A stretch of DNA of 64,000 bases from Elephas maximus indicus. Its lineage: Eukaryota; Chordata; Mammalia; Proboscidea; Elephantidae. Shown here in pieces: positions 20,617 through 32,600 of the stretch; positions within the stretch are counted from its first letter, which is position 1, and every line of letters starts with the position of its first letter. The notes under the pieces were generated by a model. The model searched no databases and was not told the origin of the DNA. It was given only the letters and a program-made list of their open reading frames with translations. Made by a program: the position numbers and the translations under genes. The stretch is taken from positions 49,069,093 to 49,133,092 of the forward strand of contig NC_064821.1 in NCBI RefSeq assembly GCF_024166365.1, in the 5' to 3' direction.

Positions 20617-23600
20617 GTGAGTGCGGGCCCGCGCCGCCGACGTCCGCAGGCCCACGCGGCCGCCCCGCCCGCTCTCCCGGGCCTGTAGCCCGCTGGCCGC
20701 CCTCTGCCTCGGCCCCGCGGCCTCCCGCGTGGTGGGTGCCCTGCCGGCGGCCCCCGTGCGCCCCACCCCCCCCGACTGCGGGCCTCAGAGGTGCCTCCTT
20801 TCCGGGGGTCCCGCGGAGGCCGCAGCGTCGCGCTGAGGGGCCGGCTCTTGGCTTACAAGCAGAGACCGGGTCTGCACGCCCACCCTCCATAAAAAGTCCG
20901 AGTTTGGAACCTTTGTTCGGGAAGCGGCTGAGGCGTGTAGATTGGGGTCGGGGGCGTTCAGAGTGGGCATGGGGACTCCAGGAATGTGGGCTGCAGGCGA
21001 GAGCATCCACGTAGCTCCCTTGTAGGGTCGCAGTCCCTCCCCCACACACCCAGGCCACCCAAAATGCAGAAGAATCAAGCCGCGGATGGAAGGCAGATGC
21101 GGTCCTCTGTGCCCTGTCTTTGGCCTTGGTCCCCGGGCAGCATGCTGGGATGGTGATGTTAACAGCCAGCCTCTATCTATCTGCATACAATTTTCCAGTC
21201 ATTGTTCTAAAGTCCTCCTATTAGCTCGTTTTATACCCCCAGCTCCTGCTCCCCCGCGAGACGCAGAGGTTAAGCAAGTGGTTAAGCAGAAGAGCCATAA
21301 TTTGGACTGAACAATCTTGCTCTGGAGCCTGCATTCCTAACCGTTGGACTACACTGCCCCCAAGATCCTGCTTGAGATACTTAAGGGGACTTTAAAAGGG
21401 GACTGAGCTAGTTCAGTGGCAGCCCCCAGCTCTGGCTGAATGGCACCAGAGATCATGCTGACCCCTCCTGGCTCAGCAGGGCCTCAGAGAGAGTGGACTG
21501 TTTGCCCACCAAACCCACCTTCCCAGGAGGCAGGGAGAAAAGGCAGGGTGGTGAGAACATCCTTGGGACAGAATGGGTGGGTTTGCAGCTTTGTCAGGCT
21601 ATGCCAAAGGGATGCTCAGATCTTTGGTGAAAGTGAAAGGTCTTGCCCAGGGTCACTCAGTGGCAGGTAGTGGAGCTGGGATTTGAACTCAGGCCGTCTG
21701 GTTGGTGAGTCTGTTCTTCATAACCACTACCATGTAATGCATCTGGCCTCAGAAGGGGGAAATAAGTGAGAGTGGTTGAGTCACAGGCTTCTTGGAGGAG
21801 GAAGGGGTAGGAGGGACTTGAGCTGTGCCTGGAGGATGAGCCAGACTAAGGAGGGGGAGGCTGGGGATCTCGTGGACAGACCACAGCCGGCCAGAGCAGC
21901 CAGGGATTGAGGGGGCTGTCCCTGCCCCTCAAAGGACCTCTGAGAACCCAAGTTTCTACATGTATTAGTTCCTAGAAGTTGAGTCGGGGGGGCTGCAAGA
22001 CCATCTGACTCATGCTGGCCCCTTTATCCATGGGTGCACTAAGGTCCAAAGCGCAGGGTGCTCTGATCCAGGGCGTGCTGGCAGCAGAGCTGGCCTAGAG
22101 CCCAGAGTTTCTCCTGGACAATGCTGCCTCAGTTAGCCGAGGCTGGGGAAGTGGTCCCAAGGGTCAGAGCCTGGACGGGGTAGGGAGCAGGCATGGTGCT
22201 GCGTCGTTCCCAAACTTGCTGGCATCTCCTGTACTGCTGTGTGGCTGCATTTGCTCACTGCGTCTCGCACTTTGGTGCCTTGTGTGATGGTCGGTCTCAG
22301 GTCCTATTTCCCCATCCCAGACCCTACAGCTAGCTTTCCCTCTTGGAGACAGGAATCTGGGGCCTGGTGAAGTGCTGGGGAGCTGGGTACAGAGGGCACG
22401 GTTGGGCGGGTCAGAGCTGTGGTGTGGCATTACACCAGTGCTGTTGGTTGTGGTTTGGAAGGACCAGTCCCTCCCGGCATGCCCAGGGATGTCCACACAG
22501 AGCATTGGGTTTGTCCAGAGGTCATAGATTCAGAAACAAGGCCAGCCCTGCAGCCTGAGCCTCCACCCTTTAGGAAGGCAGCAGGCCAGGGGGACACCGG
22601 GATGGTGATGAAGCTGGCTTTGGCAGCAGCTCGTATTTTGAGTGGCCATCAGGAGCGTACATAGGAGAGTTGTTTTTGGAAGGCAACTTGGCAGGTGGGA
22701 GTTTGCGGGCTCAGCACAGGGCTTGCAGCGGGCAGGGGCATGGCCCTGTGGCTGGACATGGAAGGAGAGGCTGCCTGGCACACCGTGGGTCTGTCCCACT
22801 GCCCTCTGCTCAGATGCCAAAGGGCTGGCGTGAAGGGCATCCATCTTCCCAGAGCCTCCGTCAGTGCAGACCCCAGCTTCCTGCCTGTGGAGCCCTCTCA
22901 TCCATACTACTGTTAGTGCGGTAGCAGCCAGCATCTCCATGCTGGTGACAGACCAGACACTGTTCTGAACAGTGCACACAGCCCCCTCAAGAACCCTGGT
23001 AGCATCCCCACGAGGGGCAGGAGCTGCTGCTCTCCCTGCTTGACAATTTACAGAGGTTAGGCCACCTGCCCTCAACCACCAGCTCTGCCTGACTCCAGCT
23101 CTGAACCAGGCATCACGTCTGGGTCCTCACTGAGCACTTTGGCCTCTTATTGGCCTCACAGGTGGCCACCACCAGCAGCACGGTCTCAGGGCTAGGGACC
23201 AAAGTCCTCTTTTATACACCACCTCCCCCCCGCCCCGCCCTGGCTTGCCCACCCTATGTCCAGGGGCTCATGGCAGCTGTTAGCTTTTATGCCCACCCTA
23301 CCCCAAACTCCCCCACCCCAACTGTCTCCCAGTCGGGTGTGGCCTTGCCCACACCCTGTGCACGTCCCTATCCTGTGGGAGCTGCAGGGGCCCCTGTGTT
23401 CCTGGGGTTGTCCACTTTGCAGTGTCCCAGGCTAAGTGCCTGAGCTCCGTCTAGCATTCAGAGTCCACCAACACCCCCCTGCCCAGGCTCAGTGCCCCTG
23501 TGCACCAAGCCCCAGCTGAGCAGCACTGCTCCCTGGGTGCACACCATGTGGTCCCTTCCTGGGCCTTTACCCACAGCCATGCCTGCTGGAGGGCTGTCTC

Positions 23601-26600
23601 CTTGTTTTGCCCCATTGGAAAGGACACCACTCTTTAGGGCCACAGCAAATGTGCCTTCTCTTGGGCCCTTTCCAGTGTCGTTTGCTACCATCTGTCCCGT
23701 GAGGTTGACCTCTTTATCCTTGTGTCAAGTTCAGAAGCAGACAGGGCCTTGCTCTTGCATCTCTGCAGCCTAGTGGTTGGACTGAGGTGACTGGGGGTGT
23801 TGCCCTGCCCAGGCCAGGGTCTGCCCCCATAGCAGTGGGTTTGGGGCTTCTGTCCTAGTGTCAGAAGGTCTGCTATGGACTTGTGTGTTTTGCTCTAAGT
23901 GGGTCGGTGGGGGCGGGAGGAGGCCCATTATGTCCTTTATGCCCAGCTGTGTTTTGATGCCCAGTCGCTGCAGCCCAGGCTGGATGGGATGGCACATCTG
24001 CTTGTGCTACTGCAGGGAGGTCAGTGTGGCAGGTGTGGGCACAGCATGAGAATGGCCTCCTCGGAAGCCCAGCAAAGGCCTAGAGGAACAGATGTGGACC
24101 CCTCCCCTGTGAGACTGTCCCAGGATGTCCTCTTGGGGCTGACCTCTGAGTCCCTGGGCTGTCGGGGGAGCAAGGCCTGGCTCAGAGAGACGTCCACTGG
24201 GCCCAGCGCACAGTGGCCAGGGCCCTTGTCAGGGGGGAGGAGGGCTGGGCCTCCTGGAGGGGAAGTGTCCTTCTCAAAGCCTGGAGACTGGTTCACACAG
24301 GCCACCCCCGGGTGGCTCTGCGGTCTCCAGGCAGGACTGTCCTGTCCCATGTCTCTGCGTGGCACCGCACTGGGTACATAGGTGCCTGACCCCGGCAGAT
24401 TCCTAGACATAAGACTTGCAGCTGCAGGCCTCTGGAGTGGTGGGCTTGCTCCTACAACAGGCCCCCCACCCGCAGGTGCTGATGATGATGTCATCGTTAG
24501 AGGCACATGTTTTTCTCATGTTCACACTTCTTTGCAGTGTGTGTTCTTGGGCTGGTGTAGGGGCAGCCCAGAGTGTGCAGCTGCCTGTGGTACCCAGACC
24601 CAGCAGAGCCCAAAAGCCTCTGGATCCAGGTGGTCACAGCCCGTGTGAGTGGCCTCAGACCTGTTGCCCATTAAGCCAGACAGAGACAGGGTTTAGAGGC
24701 CTTCGAGGCCTGCAACTGGGCTCCAAGCTGCCTAGAACCCAGACTGGGTGCCCAGTAGGAGGGACAAAGGCCCCTATCTCTGCTTCTGGCTTTTTTACCT
24801 GTGTAACAAGGACATTCTCATCTTAAACCTGGCCACAGAGAAGTGTAGTTTGTCCCAGAACCAGGTTGGGGCTGAGGTTGTTGGCCTGGGGGAGAGATGG
24901 AGGTTGAAGCGTTCCTGGGGGGAGCGATTACTTGAGCAAAATCAGCAAGCACTGTGCTAAGCCTGGTTCTGGGCTGCATAGGAGGCAGGCGTGGCCTGGA
25001 TGCCAGGATCCCCGGCCAGGCAGAGGGACTGTGTGTACTGTGAGGGGGCTGTCGGTGTGGCCCTGCATGGGGTTCACATCCACTGTGCGTTTGTCTGTTG
25101 CATGGAGCTCCAGAAGCCACGGCGCTGGGGCATGGAATAGCCGAGACTGGCGTGGCAAGTGGACTCCCCATCCCCACCCACCACAGGGACCACGAGCCAT
25201 GACTCCTGGCGTTCAGACCCTGCCTGGTACTGGGCAGGTGGTGTAGGTGACTGGGAGAGAGGCCCCCCGCCCTGGCAGGGATTTCCATGGGCTAATCACC
25301 CTTCCCTTTCGTCACCGGCTTCCTGCCCAAGCTCAGTCTGAGGCTGGAGTCATTTCTCTGGCAGTGGAGCTGGAGATTCAGAGAAGGGGCAGTGGTTCCC
25401 GAGGAGGGCTTGGGGCAGGCTCTCTGGGCCAAAGCCACAATCCCTGTGCACACGTTGTTGGTCCCAGGCCAGTGTCTCTCCCCTCCGTGTGTCTCTGTAT
25501 CTGTCAGCCACTAGTGCCACACTCTTGCTTGGTTTCTCAGGCTGGTGGGGTGCAGTAGGGTCTGGGGCAGGTGTGGGCAGAGTTAAAAGGGCTGGGCCCC
25601 TTGGTGAGGATGGAGGGGTTCATCATGCTGCCCCAGGTGTGGGGCTGCAGGGTTGAGGGAACAAGAGGCTCCAAGGGCTGTGTCACGACCATAGGACACG
25701 CCCCCACAGTCACAGAGAAGCCAGGTACAGATAAACAGAGTATGTGCTGGGGGCCTCATTGCACAGGACACCAAAAGCCAAATCCTGTTGAGGCCAGTGC
25801 CCTGGCAGGGTGGGTTTCCACCCCTAGCCGTGGCTGGCACCTCCTGCCTTTACTGCCCAGGTGGTGAGGGCTGGCACCAGGCTAAGTACGGTCACGAGTT
25901 CTCTTGTGGGCCCTGTGCTGCGTGGCCCCATGCTGCTGACAAGACATGGCTGCCCCTTGCCATCCTTCATGAGGGCTTTGGCCTGTGCTGGAGCAGTGGG
26001 CGCTGGAGCACAAGGGAGTGGGGTGTGAGAGGGTGCATGGGCTGAGGCTGCTAGGGAAGTCCAAGGCCCTTCTGAGGACCTGGTTTCATCTCCTCTTCTC
26101 CGCTTCCTTCCCCGCCCTTTAACTCCTGCTTATTGGACATTTACTCTAGGAGTCCCTGGGTAGCACAGTCAAGTGGCTGACTACTAACCAAAACGTTGGC
26201 AGTTCAAACCCTCCCAGAGGCGCCTTGAAAGACAAGCCTGGCAATCTGCTTCTGAAAGGTCACAGCCTTGAAAACCCTATGGAGTAGTTCTATTCTGCAC
26301 ACATGGGGCCTCCATGATTGAAACAGACTCAATGGCAGCTAACAACAGCAACTGTGTAGGCCCTGTCACAACCTGTCACACAGCTCCTGCGAAAGAGGCG
26401 GTCGTCATCCTCAGTTGACAGGTGATAAGACTGAGGCCCGAGTTTGAGGAACCCACCGTGATTGGTGGACAGGAGTGGGAGGGGCAAGGCCAGGGCAGTG
26501 GCTGCTGGTATCAGGAACCAGCCTTGCTTCCCAGGGGCTGGCCTTTGTCCCAGGCCAGGACGGGGATGGGTCATGACAGCACTGGCCCTCTGTCTTCGGA

Positions 26601-29600
26601 GCACCTGCCTGTGCCTGTGTCACTGGGTCCTTGTAACGCTCAAATCGAGGGTGCTGTGATCGCTCCCACTTTACAAACACTGCACCAAGGCCTGGGGAGG
26701 GTAAGGGACTTCCTGTGTCCACTCCTAGAAGCGAGGCGGGGGGGCAGGGCAGGGATGCTGACAGCTGTGCCATTGGGACCCATGGGCAGCGGGGCCATCT
26801 GGTGTGGCTCCTACCCAGCAGAACCCAGACAATACAGCTCCCCCAGTGCTGGAGAGGGCAGGGGGGCAGAAGTGTGAGGCCTGGATGCTGGGGTTCAAGC
26901 AGCTGCTATCATTACCCACGTTGTTTCTAGATTTCTGGGATGGGGCTGTTTACTGAGCAGTTGCTGCACGCCCTCCCCGTGTCCGGTGGCAGACAGATCC
27001 CCCAGTGTCTGGGCCGGGATTATCCTGCAGGCTCCACCTGTCACCACACGTGTGGCCAGTGAGGCCCTCATCCCATCACCAGGGAGGGCTGAGGGCTGGC
27101 CCCAGGCTAAGCAGCTGGCCCGGCTCCACCCCTGGGCCTCCAGGGGACTGTCTTCACAAGAGCACACCAGGCTCCCTTCAGTCTGGGAAGCTCCCAGGAG
27201 CACTATTACTGCAGCCTGGGAAGCTGGGGGGAGGGCAGTCCTGGAGCCTGCTGAGTTGGTCCTGTGGCCTGGCCAGCCCTGGCCGTGTTGCCCCCTATGT
27301 CTCAGTGCCAGGACAGAGGGGACTGGTGGCCCTGGGTCCATGTGTGGACACGCTGGAGCCCAGGGAGCTGGTGAGTCAACAGCTGCCCGCTGGGGTTGGG
27401 GTGGGGGTGCTTTGCTACAAAGGATAAAGTGAAGTCCAAGTCATTTGCGTCCTTGTTCCATCTTATGCAGGCGTGGCATCATCCAGTCCAAGTGCATGTC
27501 CTGGTCGGGCCCCCCCACACCCTGCTTTGGTCCCCTTTTCCTTGGTGGTCTGGGGCAGGATAGGGCTCAGGTTGGCCATTCTGCAGGTAGGAGAGAATGG
27601 CCTGATGGGGGCTGCGGCTGACCCCACTCTTCTTCTGTCCACAGGAAGCCAACCCACACCATTGTCAACTGCTGGTTCTGCAACCAGGACACAGTGGTGC
27701 CCTATGGGAACCGCAACTGCTGGGACTGCCCCCACTGTGAGCAGTACAACGGCTTCCAGGAGGTGTGGTGATGCACGCTAGCCGGGGGATGGGACCTTGA
27801 AGCTACACGGCTCTGTGCCCTGTCCTGGGCCTGGCCCACACCCTCCCTGTGTAGGCCCTGAGCATGGGCTCCTCCCCTCCCCCTGGCCCTGCCTTTCTGC
27901 CCTGTCTGGGCATGAGGAGGAGGCTCAGGGAGCTGAGGTGGCTTGTCCAAAGTCACACTGCTAGCAGGTGGTGGACTTGGAGTTCTTCCCCAGGTGTTGC
28001 TGACCTATTCTCAGTGGTCAGCAAATGTTTTCTGTACAGGGCCCATTAGTAGATATCTCAAGCTTTAAGTGCCGTGTGGTCTCTGTCTACTTACAGCGTC
28101 TCAGCTCTGCCTTGGTAGCACAAAAGCAGCCGTAGACAATAGGAAAGCAAGTGAACGTGGCTGTGTGCCAATAAAACTTGACTTTTAAAGAAAAGTGGCC
28201 AGCCCCTGCACTAGACAGCAGATTGCAGACTGAGCCCTGGGGAGCTGTAAGCGCCTGAAGAACCAGGCCAGTTGGAGATTTGGACGGGAGGGCAGGGCCT
28301 GGGCCTCACCTGGGCTCCAAGCTGGGGGCCTCCCTCAGTGTTTTGTCTGTCAGGGTTCCATGTGAAATTACTCTGGAAGGAGAGCTGCTGCTGTTGCACG
28401 GAAGGAAAGGAAGACTGTGCTGGGGCCTCCCTGCACAAGGTCTCTGCTTTGGGGTTCCCCAACTGACTGCAGATCCTGCCCCCCCCCCCCAGAACGGTGA
28501 CTACAATAAACCGATCCCCGCCCAGTACCTGGAGCACCTGAACCACGTGGTGAGCAGCACGCCCAGCCCCCGTGACCCCGCGCAGCCCCAGCAGTGGGTG
28601 AGCAGCCAGGTCCTGCTGTGCAAGCGGTGCAGCCACCACCAGACCACCAAGATCAAGCAGCTGGCCGCCTTCGCCCCTCGTGAGGAGGTGAGGCTGCTGG
28701 GCAGGCGGGGGGACATGGGCAGGGCACCGTCCTGGTGTCGTCTCCGCGCCTACTGCCTCTGCTCTCCCAGACAGTCGCTCTTCTGTCCTGAGCACCCGGG
28801 GCGGGGGGTGGGGGTGGTGCTCACCCTGACCCTGTGCTGGCCCAACATTCTGGGGTGTGCTGTTTCTTCTCGATCTCCCTGTGTCTTGTGGTTGCTGCTG
28901 CCTGGGTTCCAAGCCTGGGAACACCGTGGAAACCACAACTTCTGCCAGTCCAGAAGGTTTTGTCCCTGGGCAGAGGGAGACAGAGTCCCTGGACTCCTGG
29001 CAGGTGCCCCCAGGGAGGGTGAGGATTGCCCACTCTCCCCAGTTGGGGCCCCGGTGGGCCTGTCCTCTACTCCTCCTTCTGAGTCGTTCTTGCGCCTCAG
29101 GTGGCCGGGCAGCCTGTCCGGGAGTTGTGGGGAGAGTATGCTTCTGGCTCCTCAGAGAGAAAGGGGGTAGAAGCTGCCGAGAGGCTTGGCGTTAGGAGTT
29201 TGCCTAAGCCGGCAGTTTCGCCTCCCCTGAGCCCACTGTGGTGTCCAAGAGCCTGTATCTGGCTCAGCCTGCTTGCCCAGATTTACCCAGTGCCAGGGGC
29301 TTCATGCCCTGAGGGGCCAGATCCCAGCCGAGGCTCAGGGGCCCAGGTGGAGAACAGGTGAGCTACAGCTGGGGCAGGGAGAGGTAGGCCTGTGGGAAGA
29401 AGGAAAGGAACGTGAGGTTTGGCAACCAGGGCAGCCACTGCCAACAAATTTTGGGGTTCCCATAGAAACAAGAGGGGTGTACTGGGGAGGGCAGGCTGGG
29501 TCTTAAGTCTTCTGGGCTGCTCCTGAAGCTCACAGACTCCTTCAGTCCAGGCCCACCAGGGGCTTGCTAGGGCTTTCCAGGCCCTGGGCATCAGGAGAGG

Positions 29601-32600
29601 TGGCAGCCCTGTCCCCTGTGCTACCCACCTTCCTGGAGCTCTCAAGTCTAGGGGGCCTGATGCAGTAATGACGTCCCCATCTCCTGGCCTTCAGCTGCCA
29701 CCTCTGGGTGACAGAACCTCATCAGAGTGGCCTCCGTCCCCTGCTGGGCCCCTGCTGTCCTGGGCTCCGTGCTGGCCCTTCCTCCCTGCTCGGTAGGCTG
29801 AGGAGCAAGCAGGCAGATTAGGGGGACTTGCCCTGGCCACCCCACTTGTGAATGGGGGGCCAGGTCTACATCCAGGCTGGGCATGGTAGTTGGAGGGGCA
29901 GCCTCGTCTCTCTCAGCACCTCTGCCCTCCCCGCCCCCCGCAGACTCTGATCCTCTGCCCCTCTCCCTGCAGAGCAGGTACGACGAGGAGATTGAGGTAT
30001 ATCGGCACCACCTGGAGCAGATGTACAAGCTGTGCCGGCCCTGTCAGGCGGCCGTTGAGTACTACATCAAGCACCAGAACCGCCAGCTGCGCGCCCTGCT
30101 GCTCAGCCAGCAGTTCAGGCGCCGGGAGGCTGACCAGTCCTGCGTACAGGTCAGTTACAGGGGTGTCATGGGCACATGGGGGCATCCCAGTCCTTGCATT
30201 GGTGCAGAAAACCCCTTCGCAGAGGGCCAGGCCCTCATACTGTAGGTCCGCTCTTTGGAGTTGAGGCCCTTTTCCTTGGGGAAGCAGCCTTCCTGGGGGG
30301 GCCTGGTTCCCCACCAGCCCCCCAGCCCCTTCATGTCATCAGTCCCCATGGATGTCCCAGGAGAGTGGCCACAGTGACACGTTCGTGGTCTGCACCCTTC
30401 AGCGCACACTTCCCATTGCCCGCTGTCTCTGAGTGCGTGCATTCCTTGCAGCACCCCTGCCCTGCACTCTTAGGCCTGGGACCCCTGTTTACAGCTGCGG
30501 AAACCGAACTCGGGGCAGCTGGGTAGCATGCCTGGGACCACTCCCCTAGCTTGCAGTGGACTCTCTGGCTAAAATCTATTATTACCTTTTTTTTTTAATA
30601 AAACCTATTGCTGTCAAGTCTGTCATAGTGATCCTATACGACAGAGTAGACCTGCCCCATAGGGTTTCAAAGGAGCCGCTGGTGGATTTAAACTGCCGAC
30701 TTTTTGGTTAGCAGCCGAGCTCTTAACCATGGAATGGTGTGGTTGTTTTAAAGAATCAGATAGAGTAGCAAGTAGAGTTAGAAGTGAAACCCAACTGCCT
30801 GCAAAGAGACTGCGGGCCCCACCCCTCTCCCTTCCCCAGCTGTGCCCTGTGACCAGTTGGTCTGTGGTTTCTGACCACATGGCTGCATCTCTGCCACTAT
30901 GGCGTTCAAGTGTTTGCACAGCGGAAAACAAGGCAGACTCCGTCATCTGGGCTTTTTGGGTTCTGTGACTTGTAAGACTCCTTATCTTGGCTGTCTTTTT
31001 TAATTTAATTTTTGTCAGTGTTATCTGTATGTTTTTTGCAATTCCAGTTAACATCCCAGTAGGAATGTTTGGTGACACAATGCCTGGTAATTCCTTTGGG
31101 AGAACAAGGTTACTGTGATCTGGAAGGTTTCTCTAGGGGAGGTTGTGGGGCAGTGCCCTCCCACTCAGCAGCTTTCCTGGGGGCATGGAGGCCCAGAAAA
31201 TGGGGCCGGTCCATGGAGCAGGAGGTGAAGTATAGAATCTAAGCCAAGAACATTCGAGAGTTTAGGGTCTAGTGATCTTTGATCACCAGGAACTGAGTGG
31301 CTCCTTCAGTGAGTGTTGCAGCCCTAGCCAAACTCCACACTGCATCCAGAGCCCGCACCCAGACAGGGCGGCAGGCAGGGCAGTGGGGGACATGTGGCCA
31401 TTGCTGCTGACCAGCCTCTCTTCCTCCCTCCCTCCAGAGCTTCTGTTCCTCGGCTCTGAAGGCCCCAGTGCAGGTCATTGTGCTCCGAACCCTCGCCTTC
31501 CTGGCCTGTGCCTTCCTGCTGACCACTGCACTCTACAGCACAGGTGACCCCTTCACCCCGGGGGCCGCCCTGCCCCCTGCCCTGCCGCCTGGTGGCAATG
31601 GCTCAGCTGCTCCTGACAACGGCACTGCCCCAGTGGGTGAGGGCTGGCAGCAGCTGCTGGGTCTGCTACCAGAACCTGCGGTGGAGAAGTTGCGGGAGGC
31701 CTGGGCCTTTGGGCAAAGCCACCAGACAGGCATCGCGGTGCTTGGCCTGCTCACCTGCCTGCTGGCCATGCTGCTGGCTGGGCACCTCAGGTGAGTGTAG
31801 GGCTGGCGGGTAGAGGTTTGCACCCTAGATGACTGTCCAGGACAGTGCTCTGGAAAGGAGGGTGCTCGGGGTGGAGCCAAGAGCCCAGGTGTGCTGGCCG
31901 AGTCAGTGCATTGGCCCCAGGCAGCACTCATGTGTACGTGGAACAAGATGTAGTCTCTGTTCTCCAGTGGTTGAGGGTCTGGTGGGTAAGACAGGCAAGG
32001 CAGTGGCCCTCAGAGATAGCCCGCTGCTCACTTACTGTGTGCTGGGCCAAAAGTACCTCATCTGTGAAATCGGGGTGACAATAACCACCTACCTTGGGGG
32101 GTTCAGTGGGGTGTTTTAGTCCCTTGCTGTCCTTGCCTGAGCAGCAGCAGGCCCCAAACCAAGGGCTGCGTCCACATCATCTTCCTCATCAAGGTGACTC
32201 GAGGGAGGGTTCCTTAGCCCCATCTTACAGACTATAGCTCTGAGGCTGAGGAGAAACCCTGTGGCCTGCTCAGAGGCGGGATTCCAAGGCCCATGTTCTC
32301 TCTTGGCTCTGGGATCTGTCCTGATCTGGGCCAGGCCTAGGGCCTGTGGATTAAGGAGGCAGGAAGGGCTGGGTGGGGAGGGCTTATCCTGCCGGATGGG
32401 CACTCACTCTGCCCCGCTGTTCCCTGCAGGCTCCGGAGAATTGATGCTTTTGCCTCCTGCCTGTGGGCCCTGCTGCTGGGGCTGCACCTGGCCGACCAGT
32501 ACCTGCAGGCCACCTCACCCAGCTGGCTGGACACAGTCAAGTTCAGCACCACGTCCCTGTGCTGCCTGGTGGGCTTCACGGCAGCCGTGGCCACGAGGAA

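Larger units (their letters stand above)
20180..20860. promoter_or_regulatory. TMEM201: CpG island and promoter of TMEM201
   Basis: A very GC-rich, CpG-dense stretch surrounds the start of TMEM201. Visible elements are an inverted CCAAT box (ATTGG at 20369-20373, an NF-Y-type site), a GC box GGGGCGGG at 20401-20408, and a weak TATA-like CTACAAAG near 20419. The start codon at 20504 sits in a strong GCCATGG context. The arrangement looks like a housekeeping-type promoter. The transcription start is not determined. Confidence 0.85.
20180..20860. promoter_or_regulatory. TMEM201: CpG island and promoter of TMEM201
   Basis: A very GC-rich, CpG-dense stretch surrounds the start of TMEM201. Visible elements are an inverted CCAAT box (ATTGG at 20369-20373, an NF-Y-type site), a GC box GGGGCGGG at 20401-20408, and a weak TATA-like CTACAAAG near 20419. 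The start codon at 20504 sits in a strong GCCATGG context. The arrangement looks like a housekeeping-type promoter. The transcription start is not determined. Confidence 0.85.
20617..27644. other. TMEM201: TMEM201 intron 1, mostly unique sequence
   Basis: A 7 kb GC-rich intron. It holds the downstream half of the CpG island, MIR fossils (listed separately) and one AfroSINE at 26148-26352. Many long chance frames on both strands reflect GC content and lack recognisable domains. No other exon seen. Confidence 0.7.
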